From Acridotheres tristis (taxonomy: Eukaryota; Chordata; Aves; Passeriformes; Sturnidae), in contig CM072894.1 of NCBI GenBank assembly GCA_037013685.1, positions 14,147,449 through 14,211,448 of the forward strand: 64,000 nucleotides of DNA. The letters are read 5' to 3'. The first letter of the stretch is position 1, and each line of letters opens with the position of its first letter. Of this stretch, positions 1 through 12,711 are shown in pieces. Position numbers and translations under genes: made by a program. A model generated the notes under the pieces. That model saw nothing but the letters and a program-made list of their open reading frames with translations, had not been told where the DNA came from and made no database searches.

Positions 1-2967
1 TGGATTAATCTATGCTGGGCAGGGGAGAGGCTCTGTGTGGGAGCAGTGTGGAGGAATGGGAAAACAAAAACTCAAAGAGGCCCATGCAAAAAAGTACTAT
101 TTCCAGTTTTTTATAAGCATGCAACTAATTCACCTCAGAGGCTGAGAGCCTGCAAAACAGTCCCTAAATCTTCAGCAGAACATCTGGGCTAGAGATGGGC
201 GGACACAGCCACTCTGAATCAGTTCTGCATTTACTAATTTATTACTACCTGCAACAGGTTTATTGCATATTACTTTTCCCAGAAGGTAAATTATAAAGGC
301 AAAGCACATAGGACATGGCAACTGTATGTGAAGAAGTGTCAATATATTTTATTGCATCGCTGACAAATCTTCTGGTGAATCCAACTTGTGTTTATTCAGG
401 TTGTGTCGTAGATGGGTTTGGGTGATGGATAGATTCTCCCACAGGGTCCTATAGAAAATAAACAGAGTATTCCACTAAGTATGCAACTGAATTTTTCAGG
501 GATTAAATTAATAAAAGGACACAAGATGCAATTTCCCGTCTCCTGATTTAATACTACAGAATGAACTCATCAAATCTGTATTTTTCTCCAGTGTCTGTCT
601 GGCTTTATCCCATGTACTGTAGATAAGTACTGCAATACAGGACAAATGAAGGTACAAAGAGATATAGGCCATGAGTTTACATCTTTCTTATGCATTAACA
701 TACACTTATGTGTATGAAAGAAAAATGCAAAGGTTGTGATAATAACAGGAAAAAATCAAAATACTGTAGCCCTTCAAATTGGACTACTAGCTATATTTAT
801 AAGTCTATATGTTTATTCCAGCACTTATATTAATATGTGACACTTTTCCAAAAGACACTGCCCTGTCCAAGCTCCCTGGTATCCAAAGTAAAAGCGTTTC
901 CTGAGGAAGCAGACAGATTTCATGAAATAGTATTAATCTCATGTTTTCTTCTGACTGCTTTCTGTCATATGTTTTTACCCTTCATATCTGCTTCTATTCT
1001 GTAACATGTGACTCATCAATGACTATTCTATTCTGTATTTTAAGACAACAGTCAGCTATATACCACAGAGAAATTTTCTCATACAAACACAACATTAAAA
1101 TGAAATCCAGAAAAGAGAAAGTGCCAGTTTGATCCAAGAACCTTCCTTTAGTCAGCTCTTTCACTCGGAGCTGTATTCAGAAAGGAACTCACAGCTGGTA
1201 ACAAACAGCCACCCAAAAAATAAAAAAAATATTTTTTACTTGAACTAGCATGTTTCTAGAAGCATTGACAAGTTTTTCTTACAGTCATCACAGAACTAAC
1301 TCCTGGGCAAGTTCCCATATAGTAAGTTATGTCCAACAAGGATTTTGATGGAAGTCCCTCTGAGCCTCAGATGACAAAAAGCAGTTAGTTGACTCTTTTC
1401 TCACAGGCATCTATTTTAGGAAGAAGCTTAATTTAAAATTTTCTTGATTACTTTATTCCTTGACAAGATTCACCTCCTAGACTAATGTTAACATTTCTTG
1501 GTTTTGTATTTTGATTGAAAAAATTTGAAGTATATGTTTCTGTTTCTGTTTCTGTTGATGGAAACGAGGAAAGTCTCATTCATGTGAACCTAAACATGGT
1601 TACACGTTTATTTTACAATTTTACAATATTATTTTATTTTTGTAAAGCGTACATTATGGATTTATGTTATGGATAAATTTAAACTGTTCATATAGCTACC
1701 AACTGACTTCAATGATTGCTTACATTTGTGTTTAAACAGAAACAGTCACTCTGTGGCCTTTGCCAAAATCTGCTTCTCTTCTCTGTGCTTTGGCAGTGCC
1801 TACAATTGAAATGATATATTGTATATTTTTATATGCAAATTATTATTTTTTCACCAAAAGCCTACTATAAAGACGGTTTTAATGAAATTTCACACATGGC
1901 AAGAAATTTTAAGAATAATAGCCATTATTTGTGTCTGCCATTAACTTTACAATATTTTTTAAGAAGTGTGAACCTAAAACTTATGAGAAAACAGAGATTC
2001 GATCTGATTTTGGTGACATGAAATCATTAAATGGAAATGAGGCATCTTTTATTCAGGAAAATTTTCAATGGACAAAACAGTCTTTTCCCAGGCTGAAAAG
2101 GGAGAGAACACAAAGTTCAGCACAAGTGCACAGAGTGCCTTAAAGGGAGGTATCTGGAAACTGCATCTGCAGGTGCTTTGGGAGAAATAAATATTCCAGC
2201 CAGTAAGTGCGTGGCGTCCTTCTCATTGCACATAAAATGATGTGAATTACATTATATGATTTTATAGCCCCAGTCACACACAGGATTCTTAGTACTATAT
2301 TTCTTGAAGTACTTTTCTTTATATTTTCATGGAATTTATCTCCTTATTTTCGTCCTGTAAAATCCCTTTAAAATATATCTGCCTGTTCCTTTACTGAAGT
2401 TAACTTTGTGGCAGCCAGTGTCCTTGATCAACTTGCACCAAACATAACACTTGTATTTGCACTTATAAGAAGGTCCTAGGATGGGGGGTTTCAGAAGAGG
2501 TTTTTTTCCCCAGGCATTTGTGATACTGTTAACAATTTATAGACCTTCTGGGGTTTTGTGGAAGGCAGATCTTGCTCTATTTTTAAATACTTTTGCTGGT
2601 TTTGTAGCTATGGAAAAGAAAAGGTTTAAAAAAAGGGAAAAGCTGAAACAAAGTAAAGACCAATTACTGTCAAATGGATGATGCAGAGAAAATGTTTCTC
2701 TGTAATTATTATGATATAAACTTGTTCTTGGGAAAATGAAAGACAAAACCAAAACAAACAGAAAAATATTGGTTTAGTTGGTATCCCTTGAAGTTACTTT
2801 ATTACTAATAAATCTTTGCCATCTGAACCCTGGGAAGGACTTAAGAATTTGCAACTTGGACTCAAGCTTTCAGAAACTGCAGGGATCACTGAAAAACAGG
2901 AGCCATCCAAACTCGCTTCATATAATCCATTTTTTCTTTTGATAAGGCAAGTGGTGACAATAATTAA
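1..2967. other. Non-coding AT-rich DNA, no gene seen
   Basis: The open frames here are 60-70 codons, overlap each other in different frames or strands (for example 1,833-2,021 and 1,931-2,143), and encode nothing I recognise. Composition is AT-rich with homopolymer stretches such as the A/T run at about 1,208-1,240. The only local structure I can point to is the TTTCTG repeat listed separately. A diverged exon or distal regulatory element could be hidden here and would need a cross-species alignment to be seen. Confidence 0.7.
1536..1556. repeat. Short (TTTCTG)n microsatellite
   Basis: About three and a half perfect copies of the hexamer TTTCTG. It is too short to suggest more than ordinary replication slippage. 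Confidence 0.7.
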
Positions 2968-3011
2968 TGACAATGATAATGATAATGATAATGGTAATAA
3001 TAATAATAATA
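2968..3011. repeat. (GATAAT)n grading into (AAT)n
   Basis: Three GATAAT units follow a related GACAAT unit, then GGTAAT, then about four AAT units. The grading of hexamer into trimer suggests point mutation within an originally uniform tract. The Asn/Asp-rich peptide that one frame gives here is an artefact of the repeat. Confidence 0.75.
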
Positions 3012-6000
3012 TTCTGATCCAAGGTTCGCATTAAAAGTTTAGGGAAACTATTTCAAAGAGCCCAGCTTTGTTGTTCTTGACCTGGGTGAGAATAGAGAAT
3101 CTGCTCTTAGAACTTAGGTCACACCAAATAATGTGTTACAGATGACAAATCTCTCTGTCCACTTATAAAAAAAAGAATCAATCAATTTTTTTACTTTGTT
3201 GTAACATACAAGGGCACTTCAAATTGGAAAAATAAACCTACAAGGAATTGGAGCATTTGATATCTGATTTGAGTGACTTTATAGGTATTTTTTATCTTCT
3301 AAAATTGTGTCCCTGATCATTACAGCTAATATTTACTTTTACATACATTTTTCAATAACGACTCTTGCCTTTTAGTCTCAATTTCCTATGAAAATGATAA
3401 TAGCAAATGCAAGTTTTTACCTTTTGCTCTTTTGTTAGTATAAGGCCAAGATGCCAAGAACATCAACAGGGAACTGTCTCTTGACATCAGTAGTGAGATC
3501 ACATCTTTTTCATGTAGAAATACTTCACACTTTATTTAGTGATTTACCAGATGGAAGAATACACACTGAAATTTGAAATTACTCAATAATGTCACTATTG
3601 TTTTAATGGTACCACAAAGCTCTCTCAAAAATATCACCTGAGATGCAGTTCTACTGAGGAGCAGTGTGATTTTGTATGCCAGTGAACAGTGCAGACTCAT
3701 TTTCATTGCTATGTGTGTCTGAATCTTTTCCCCATATGACTGTGTGGGAGTCCTATAAAAGAGGAACTTTACAGTGTGTTATGGCATATTAAAAATATGA
3801 ATGATATGAAGAGGAGTTCTTAAGTTGCCTGCTTTCTAAAGGCATGAACTACCCAATACGACTATTGATGTGGGCAAGCTATGAGTAAAGCAATGTAAAT
3901 TCTATTCAGCTAGCTGCTTTTTAAAAAACTTAACACTTTATTGCAATTTTTTCTTTCATTAAAATGCACATCCTTATCATACAAAGTATTAATTATATCA
4001 CAATGTATTTTGAAAGTTTCCAGACTCCATGAACAGGTCAGGCTTTGGTTCCATATCCTGTTAGGAATTCCCATTCCCCTGAGTTTAGAGATCACAGCAG
4101 GTCACCCCATTCAACCACACTCTCTCATGCAACAATGAACAGTGTTGCTATTTTCAGTGAATTCACCCATTTTTCTGTAAGCTAATTGGAGAGGAAGTTG
4201 GCTTGTAAAATGATTACATGTTAGAGATATGAAATAATTAAATAGCAGTGCATGCTTTCTGAAAATATCCTCTTCTGATATTGAAGTGCATTACTTTTAG
4301 GCAGATAGCCAAAATAATTTTTAAAAGCAAATTCTATTTGAATAATAGTCCATGGCACAGAGCATTAGAATGACTTTGCAAACAACCATTACAGTGACAG
4401 TAAAGTTGTATCTGTAATATCAGAAGGAGTAAATCTTACCTATTTCTAAAAATAGGCAGGATACTTTTTAATTCATTAATTTTAACATCTTTTCATCTGC
4501 TTTCAGGCTTTCAGGAAAACAGTCAAGTCAGTCAAAAGGCAGCTTTTCATGTATCAGTTATAAATCATGGCTTGTTTTCACACAAAAAGATTCACCTGGA
4601 GGTGGAATTTGAAGTCAGTTGTCTTACCTTAAATCCCAATGTGTGAATACTCTCATTCAGAATAAGTGATTTAAAACAGAGTAGAAAGGGATTCATGTGG
4701 TTTACATATTCACGTTACTTGGATTTTATCTTTCCAAATGTTCCAGTGTAAACATTTAGTCTTGGACTGTGTAGGGTCTGAAATAGCTTGGCACAGGCCT
4801 CAAAATGACCATGTTTGGAGAGGTGGGAATGGTTTGAAATTGAGCATATTTCTTGAATAGCCTGCAGGATCCATGTGATTTCCGCCAGTTTTTATGCCAG
4901 TTTTTTCTCCCAAATTTAATTTCATCCCATTTATTTTACACTATCTTCCTGTAATAAATGTGTAACAGGCCCCATGTTTGCTCTGTTTTGAAATGACATG
5001 CAAGTAATAATGTGTTTCATGATGCTAAAATGTACTTCTCCCTCCTGGCTTTTCAAATTTTAATAGGAATGGGATCTTGACAAAAGTTTAGTGATTAAAT
5101 AAGGGCAGATACAAACCTCCTATCACAGCCTTTATGTAAATCACCAGGCAAATCAGATTATTTCTTGTGTGGAGATGTCATCTATTTATTTATAAGGTGC
5201 ATATGCTCCCCAACTCTGAACTTCAGAGCTGACTTGGGGACGCTGCCTCCAAGGAGAGGGCAGCCACAGGCAGTTAGCTAGGTGCCAACTGGTAAAATTG
5301 TCTTTTAAAAAGTAATTGACTATGACATTAGACAGCAAGTAACCTCTTAAGTTTCTGGATGTCAGATAGACAAAAAGGGAGGGTTATTTTGCGAGAGACA
5401 ATTCAATGTAGTGTTCAGCTATGCCTAAATAACTCAATTTAAACAATAAAATCACAGCAAAGATGCATTTTCTGTATTAAGTTGTAAAATATTCAAGAGT
5501 TTAGCTGTAGAAGTGGCTCCCACAGTATCTATTTGTCCCTGATGATTATGTGATACAAGTTAAGTACAAGGGAAAAAGCAGGTTTTATGCTGAAATGAGG
5601 GAAACAGCCCTGGCACATTTATCATCATGTAGCACTGACATTCCCTTATTGTACTGTGGAGATCAGAAAGCAGTTCCTCAAGACTCACATTTAAACAGCC
5701 ACATAGTGGTTTCTGTTTATTTTTGTGGAGGTTGCAAGGCAAATAAACATGGTACTCTGGGAAAAGTCCTCAGGGACCCCCATCAGTGGAAAAATGTTAC
5801 CTGGTCAGAGCTGGGCAACTGCGAGTGTAGAGGGAGTAATTAACTTTCCCTCAGCAATAAGAATTAGCTGCTAGGAAAAAGCATTCCTTTAAGCAATCTG
5901 GAGGAACTTTTACTTTTCTCTGTCTCGGAGTCCCCAAATCTTGCATGAGTACCCCGAGAGGGTTGTATGTTTCTGCTTCATGTGTGAGCTTGAGATATCC

Positions 6001-6339
6001 TGGTTTTCTGGACTGAAATACTGCCAGCCAAGCACTGTGCTCTAGTCCTCCAGCCTAAACTGTCTTGAAACCAATTTGAAGTGAACTGAAACAACTTTAT
6101 AATCTCTGGGAGCATACCTTTAAATACAAACTAAGAGCTGGAAAAGATGCAAACATGCTGACTCTCTGCAGAATATTACTAGCATATCTCAAGCACAATT
6201 ATGTCTGTGTACCCTCTGCTTACTTTTAGCAATTAAAGGTCATTAACTGAAATTAGGTCAGAGAGCATTTGCAAGCAGAAAAACATAGTATATCCATAAA
6301 TACTTCTTAAAATTAGTTTTCAGTATATCGAAATCCTAA
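3012..6339. other. Non-coding AT-rich DNA, no gene seen
   Basis: Single-copy looking sequence without recognised repeats. A tandem duplication of about 13 bases containing GCCAGTTTTT lies at about 4,885-4,908. The open frame at 5,550-5,843 (97 codons, plus) is opposed by a 60-codon frame on the other strand and resembles no family I know. A somewhat GC-richer patch at about 5,205-5,290 contains one CpG. Confidence 0.65.
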
Positions 6340-6768
6340 TTAATGCCTGGTGTAAGTGCACTGTTTCCTTCTCTCAGCTAAAATGTGGTGCTTCATTGCT
6401 GTAACAAACAAAAGTAAAATTAATGGCACCAGGAACACGGTTTTAAAATAAAATGGATGTCCTCTTAGGTTAATTTTGCTCAGTGCTGCTTTTAAGGAAC
6501 ACACTGCCTTTCCCCAAAAATTCTGGGCAGGAAAATGTATATATTTGGGGTGGGACAGACTGGACAAGTCGCAGAAGCGTTTTAGGTGCAGTTTGTCCCC
6601 TGTGTACTGTACAGCTCCATTCGCTGGCAGGTGTAGTTGTGCCTCCCACAGGTGAAGCAGTTTGCCTTCCTTGCAAAGGAGTGCCCCAATAGTCTTCCTA
6701 AGCACAGACTCGACTGCTGATAACTTCAAAGCCAAGGAAACAATAAACAATCTGACACAATCCCACAC
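6340..6768 (-). other. Longest open frame in the window; probably not a gene
   Basis: A 142-codon frame on the minus strand, the longest in the window. Its product starts with a hydrophobic N-terminal segment, has a mixed middle with several Cys and His residues, and near residues 108-123 has a strongly hydrophobic stretch that could span a membrane. I recognise no domain. A 68-codon frame on the same strand and 69- and 76-codon frames on the opposite strand overlap it. The central part (about 6,540-6,720) is richer in G+C and has four or five CpG dinucleotides, more than its surroundings, which could reflect sequence constraint. No splice or promoter context supports a coding call. Confidence 0.2.
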
Positions 6769-7296
6769 TGCTATTCATGGCACCTTATCCTGGCATCAGA
6801 ACAGGCACAATTCCATATCTCAAATGAACAGCAAAACAAACTTCCAAAAGCATTCCTGTTTTAAAAGAACTAGTGATGAGCTGTCTTTTTAAAAAATTCC
6901 ATTCAAATTGGGATACTGAATTTTAAATGTCATTGACAGTGACCAACCTTACAGCTGCTGAGGAGATTCCCAGAACTCTTTCTTGATTTCATAATTAAAC
7001 TGAGCTAACATCACTAGGACTGAATCTTTACCACACCTGTGCCGGAAAGTGTCCTTAAAATATTGTATCAGTAATTGCATGTCTCAGTATAATGGCTTTC
7101 AAAAAAAGACTTCAGTACAAAATAATTTTGTGTGTTATTATCTTGTGTATTTTGGCATTTTCATTCTCATATAAAGTCATTCAAGTGCTTAAGTTCATGA
7201 GCAGAATTTGAATGCTCACGACAATGACAATGCTGCAATGAATTTTACTTCTTGCAATAATTTAATTATTTGCATCTAATCAAATTGTCCTTTCAC
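6769..7296. other. Non-coding AT-rich DNA, no gene seen
   Basis: I see neither a recognised repeat nor a convincing open frame. TAAT-type AT-rich motifs and one TATTTGCAT octamer-like site (about 7,267) are present, but such motifs are frequent by chance at this composition. Confidence 0.65.
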
Positions 7297-7355
7297 TATA
7301 TGTATATGTACATATATACACACGTGCACATGTATATATATATATGTATATATAA
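7297..7355. repeat. Degenerate TA/TG/CA dinucleotide tract
   Basis: Alternating TATG, TACA, CACG and TATA units make a purine-pyrimidine alternating stretch with interruptions, ending in a purer TA run. It is an ordinary decayed dinucleotide microsatellite. Confidence 0.75.
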
Positions 7356-9718
7356 TTAAAGAATATTTGCCTTGTGTTAGCATATATTATTGGCTGCTGG
7401 TAGTTGACACAACAGGTGGCTATGACATTTTATGTCACTCTTCTATATTAATACTCTAGAAAGTCGCTATTCATGTTGAAAAATTCACAGACTTAAAAAC
7501 AATTGCTATTTCAATCCTAGAAGAGATTCCATGAGTACTCTATGTTTAGCAGCCAGCTAATAGAATCAGTGCATCAGTTGATGGCTATGAATAACTGAGA
7601 TTGTCAGGTCATGAAATAGTGTTGATCTGGATTCTTGCTGTCAAATGAAAGGATCTTATGGCAACATGAAACTGCTGACTGCATAATCAAGTTCTTACCT
7701 TCAAACCAAACTATTGATACTGTAAATGTAATAATTGTCTATAAAATAAATATTTAAAAATGCCATGAAGCATCCAAGTTGCTTCATTTTATACAGTTCA
7801 GCAGAGACTTTTTAACTTTCTTTTTCCTCTCTCTTTCATGTGTTTACCAAACTGTTACAAAACATATGCACTATTTTTGAGGAAGAATAACACAAGCCAA
7901 GCAGACGGATCTATTCATGATCAGAATGCAATGGCCTTCATTATATTCCAGTTTGCTTATAAGTGACTGATCGAGAGTTAGCAGATGGTGTTTTCTTTCA
8001 CCCCTTCGCCTTCCTCTTATTTAATTACTCCAACTTAGTTTTTGTGCTGGCTCTATAGTGCTTAATAAGCATGTATATTTGTAAGATTATCACTTCTAAG
8101 ATCTCAAATTCATCAATGCTTAATCCAGTCTCACTGAACTTGGATCGTGTATTTAAGCTGTACATGTAGGACCAGACCAGTCTGACCTCTTACACTTTAT
8201 GTTGCTCTTGGAGGTGTTTCTAGCAAATGAACAACCTAGCATCCACCTAGGAAACTGTAGCACCTGTGGAAAATCAGTCTGGTAAGTAATGTGTTGTACT
8301 TAGGTGTCCTTCCAAGCAGCAGCAGCTGCAGTCAGTAGTGGCACTGGGGCTCCACAGGCTGCCTCGCTAGGCTGTCAGGGGTCTCCTGGCTCTGCCAGGG
8401 CAGTTTTCTCAGGGCTGATACATGGCCAGGCAGGAAGAAAATGCACATACGATGCTCTGGAGCTCTACAGAGACAACACTGCCTCTGTTTGACATGGTAA
8501 TTGGAACACTCGCTGTTATTCATAAAGAACAACAATCCCATTGCTATTCAGATAACAATCCATTCTTCTTTCTCTGTCTCTAATTTTATCCCAACTCCAA
8601 CCATTACATATCTGATACGATTTATGGTGAACCCTGACTCTCATCTGATGAAGTTTCTTTCCCTCCAACGTCAGTTCTGTTTCAAACCCAAATATTTATC
8701 ACAGCTAGAACCTCATCAGCAACCCCTTCTACCAGGAATTTGGTTTTGGTGGATTTACATCAAGTTGTGCCTTCTGAAAACCCTCCCTAGTCCACAGCCT
8801 CATGAAGCACAGCTCAAGGGGCATCCCAGAGTGGAGAGCCTTCATTAGCAGAAAGCCACACCACAAATCACTCATGGCTGAGGGGATTGAGACTGGGAAG
8901 ACATGAAGGGTATGGGTCAAATAGAGTTCCCTTCAATTTGCTTTTTCCTCAGTAAAAACTCAAGGAAGGGAGACTCTTCAGACAGGAAAATATACAAATC
9001 CTAAGGCCTTCCTGGGCTAGAGACACAGTCACATCTCACTTCTCTCCTGCCTGCTGCCTGCAGTGCAGTCTGACACATCTGGGTGTGGAACAGTTAAATG
9101 AAGAGGTTTTGTCTCTCCAGATTGTTTTAAGTTTATCATTGTGTCCATTTAACAGAATTTCCATGGGACCAGAAATTCAGCTAAAAGTCCATTGTAAAAC
9201 ATCAGCAAACATGATACTGACATAACTAACGTTTCCCATTACTAGGGAGAATTCAGAACTAGCACACCCACAGTACATAAATTCTGAAGAAATTACATTT
9301 GCCAAGTGATCTACTAGAGAATGGTGCCTTTGTTTGGAATCAAAATCAAGAGATTATTTTAATTTTGTCTTAGATCTGTTTTACCACTCATGTATGTAGA
9401 ACAAATGAATTTAGCAATATAGAAACTGTGGAAAGATTTAATTGACCAAAGTTAATAAAAATGTTTGCTTATATGTAGCATGCATAATTTATATCCACTA
9501 CAAATTTCCAGCAGATAAATTCTGCTTTTTTCTATTTAAGGTGCAGATTCCTGGAAAAAAACAAGTCATTTTAGCAGCAATATTTGAATTTGTTCCAGGT
9601 ATTCTGAATTTCTGGAATATTTGAAACTTTATTCTTCTGATTTGCATCTTAGAAGGCTGAGCATGACATCAGCTTATTTTCTCCTTATGGTTGTGTTAGG
9701 CTGGATATTACTAGACAG
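7356..9718. other. Non-coding DNA with one GC-richer patch at 8.31-8.48 kb
   Basis: Mostly AT-rich single-copy sequence. The patch at about 8,310-8,480 is clearly richer in G+C and opens with an AGCAGCAGC-type start, giving overlapping open frames on both strands (62 codons plus, 69 minus). The plus frame's Ala/Ser/Gly-rich start follows from base composition and matches no family I know. The 115-codon frame at 8,501-8,848 is likewise unrecognised and opposed by a minus frame. Confidence 0.6.
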
Positions 9719-9747
9719 AAAAAAAAAGAGACTTTTTTTTTTTTTTT
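9719..9747. repeat. A-run followed by T15 run
   Basis: Nine A residues, a five-base spacer (GAGAC), then fifteen T. The two runs could pair with each other. It may be two independent poly(A) slippage tracts or old retroposon tails in opposite orientation, but no flanking element is recognisable. Confidence 0.7.
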
Positions 9748-10796
9748 CTCCTGACTTTATGCTACTTCTGAGCTAAAGAATTATAGAGACTAGTTTAGAA
9801 ATGCTAATGCAAGAGCAAACTCCAATCCCTGTGAGAACCCCAGATGCTCCAGTAAACTGGATTTCTGGAATATTTCCACCTCAACAGGGGTATCATGGCC
9901 GTGTATAGAACCCATGATCTGGTTCATCATGGTTAAAGATGGAGTTTTAGGTTTTTTGGCTGGTTTATTCATGACACAGTCACTACAAGCCCTTTGGATA
10001 AGCATTTCACACAGTGGGTGTGAGGTTCAGCTCTAAGGACAGCATTACACTGCATTAATCCAATGACTTTAATACCTTTACTCCTACTATCTTACAGCGA
10101 TGTAGCTGAGAGTGAATCAGGCTGAAGATTTGGAGCATAGGTGATTCTGCTATTTTTATGAGGCCCTGCAGGCTTTAATTCTTTGCACCATGTGGGAGCC
10201 TTCCATGAATACAGAGTGCCATCTGTGCTTGGGTCTCATTCCTTAAAGAAACATTTAGCTTTCTATTCATCCTTTCTGCATTCCTGGGGCTGAGCAGTGT
10301 GTGAGTGTGTTACCCCTTCCTCCCTTGTGTAGCTGGAGTTTATTGATCAGCCTCAGGACTAAAAACACAGCAGAGAGCCCTGCTGTTTCCAGTAGCTATT
10401 GCCTATCTTTTGAAGCAGAGATGAATGTTTGAACCATAATGTATTCTTTCAACACAAGAGTATTAAACTATTGTGAAAAATAAGTGCAAGAGATTCTCAA
10501 GCTGGGAGGCAAAAAGGCATTGGTGCATTAGAAAGCTTGCTCACTGAGCCTTTTGCTTCAGCTCTTGCAGCCTGAGCCTCTTGTATCTCTGACTAATTCT
10601 CTCCCTGTTCACCACAGGAATACTAATTGCCAGATGAAGCTCTTTGTTCAGCTAATGCCTTAATTGTTGCTTAGAAGAGGAATTGTCTCTGGCAATTATT
10701 TATTAGTGAGGGAACTGGAGACTTTATTTCCATGGTTGGTCTGGAGAGCTCAGAGTGACAAAGTTACTGAAATTACAAGGCTAGACTCACTGGGTC
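9748..10796. other. Non-coding DNA, no gene seen
   Basis: No recognised repeat. The minus frame at 9,790-10,005 (71 codons) is unrecognised, and the plus frame beginning at 10,664 runs into the AACCA repeat. Confidence 0.65.
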
Positions 10797-10845
10797 AAAA
10801 AAAAACCAACCAAACCAAACCAAACCAAACCAAAAAACCACAACC
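10797..10845. repeat. (AACCA)n microsatellite
   Basis: An A-run is followed by about five AACCA units and then by an imperfect A/C-rich continuation. Read as peptide it gives a Lys/Thr/Asn/Gln/Pro repeat, which explains part of the 109-codon open frame running through it and argues against that frame being a gene. Confidence 0.75.
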
Positions 10846-11321
10846 ACATTCTTTCTGTAGTGGATTGTTCAAATCCAGATACACATCATTTTACTTTATA
10901 TCATGGGTGACAACATTCAGTACTTTGCATCATTCTACTGTGATACCAAAACCACAAGACATCTGGAGTTGCAATATGAATGAGAATCCATGAAATTCAG
11001 ATTCGCATCACAGTCAGGTTTGACTCATCAGTTCTAAACCATGGGAGCTTGTAAAATACTACCTGAGAAAAAGAAGCATTAAAAGAGAAAAACACAATCT
11101 AAATGTAGGCAAACTTTTGAACAGAATAGCTCTTTGAGTTGCCTATGCTTTGATTTATATCCATCTAGTCTGTACTTGAATAGGAAAATTTAAGAGCTCT
11201 TGGATGGACATGGCTGCATTTTCTGCAGCACACTAAGAACAAGAACAATAAGTTAAACTTCTCCAGGTTTTTCAGTGATTTGATTTGTGATATTCTACAT
11301 AAACCCAAGAAGACACAGCAG
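10846..11321. other. Non-coding DNA, no gene seen
   Basis: Nothing recognisable. It lies between two microsatellites and contains only chance open frames. Confidence 0.65.
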
Positions 11322-11358
11322 TATACACACACACATATACACACACACACAAATACAC
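11322..11358. repeat. (CA)n microsatellite with TATA interruptions
   Basis: Two CA runs (about four to six units each) are separated by CATATA and followed by a further decayed CA stretch. The minus-strand 85-codon frame with a Val/Cys-rich centre is a by-product of this tract. Confidence 0.8.
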
Positions 11359-12171
11359 CTGGGCTAATAAAAAAATAAATAAGTTCTCTAAAAAGTACTA
11401 GTTTCTCATATCTAAAAACCACATCAGTATGTAAGAGAGAACAGAATAAAAGTAGCAGAGATATGTACCATTATTACCACTCTTGACCTGTTTGCATCAA
11501 TAAATTTGTGCTATATTAAATGTAAAAATAAATCCAATCCAAAAGACAATCACATAAGTAATAACAATTCAGGGACTTCTTTTGTACCTGAAGGCACTGA
11601 CTGGGCATCTTTCATATTTTATAGAGGATTCTTTAGAGCATGTTCTGCTGGTTGTGATCCTATACATAGTAGCTACAATGTGTCATTCATTTATGAAGCC
11701 TAAAGTGTTCTCATGAAAAGTATGAAAAGTAGGATTTCTTAAGATTTTTGGTAGCATAAAATAAAACCAGAAAAGTGTGTATATATGTAACACACCCTGC
11801 TAATGTATTGATAAGTGTATCTTAGAGCTGGTTACAGTACATAATAAAAATCCTATTAATTTCTTTACAGAAATGTTTCTTCCTCTCTGACCTACCAAAC
11901 ATTTGAGCATTACACTGATCTGACTTCCTTTTTCATGACTTTTCAAAGCTTGATAATTCATTTAACTTTCTTTTATGTGGTCAGGTTTCTTATAATATTA
12001 AGTAACTCCTGTGGTCTCATCCCAGATTTGTTCAGTGTGTGACTAAGTTTGTGACTGTATTACCTTTGCTTCTTACTAACCCAGTGTGAATGTTGCAGAC
12101 ACTCATTTCCAAACATAAAACTGCAAGCACTCACTATTCTGTGGAAATGAAGGAGGTGGCTGTAGAAGAAA
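11359..12171. other. Non-coding AT-rich DNA, no gene seen
   Basis: No recognised repeat and no convincing coding frame. The 65-codon plus frame at 11,506-11,703 is unrecognised. Confidence 0.65.
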
Positions 12172-12226
12172 CTTTGTAGGGACAGCAAACATTATGTTTG
12201 TAATTGCTTGCTGTCCCTGACCAAGA
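12172..12226. other. Inverted repeat that could fold as a hairpin of about 55 nt
   Basis: Perfect 11-base arms AGGGACAGCAA (12,178-12,188) and TTGCTGTCCCT (12,208-12,218) flank a 19-base centre. The centre contains an alternative small stem, CAAACA with TGTTTG (12,186-12,200). Outside the arms, pairing can resume for a few bases after a small internal loop (TTG at about 12,174-12,176 with CAA at about 12,222-12,224). The stem is shorter than a typical pre-miRNA stem. It could be a structured RNA element, a remnant of a small inverted-repeat transposon, or chance. Confidence 0.45.
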
Positions 12227-12711
12227 ATGTTAGAGAATTTGTTGCTTTTAATACTAATTCTGCTCTTTATGAAGTATGAATTACTGATTAATGAGCACCA
12301 ATCTGTTCCAGCTACATCCTACACCCCATATGGCATATAAAAAACTCTTACAAAAAAGTTATAAAAAGAGAGCTACTAAATCATAGTCCAGTGCATGACT
12401 AAAGTAGAGTGATTATCTAGAATCTCATGACTTATTGTATTATTCAAAATAGTTTTAAAAGTGACTAACAAGGATTCAGATGCTTCTTTGGGAGACTGCC
12501 TCATTCCCTAAAAATTGTGTTAGCAATTTTTCAAAGATATTTAAGGCAATTATTTTTTCCTTTATGGTAGACACTGGTGTTGAGTCTACCAAGAACAATA
12601 GATAAGTTCTACAAAAAATGTTTTACATTAGGCAAAACTTCCCAGTGCTGAAAATACAACAAATAAGGAGAATGATGTTTTCTAAATTGCCAATGATCAT
12701 GGACTCATATT
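12227..12711. other. Non-coding AT-rich DNA, no gene seen
   Basis: Nothing recognisable between the inverted repeat and the CR1 tail. Confidence 0.65.

Noticed and set aside
5205..5290. Small promoter or CpG island
   Set aside because: G+C is only mildly raised and there is a single CpG in the patch.
8304..8492. Ala-rich N-terminal frame that looked like a transcription-factor poly-Ala region
   Set aside because: It arises from a short GCAGCAGC-type stretch, ends after 62 codons, and a 69-codon frame lies on the opposite strand.
10664..10993. 109-codon frame with a Lys/Thr/Asn/Gln/Pro repeat
   Set aside because: The repeat is the AACCA microsatellite, and the rest is unrecognised.
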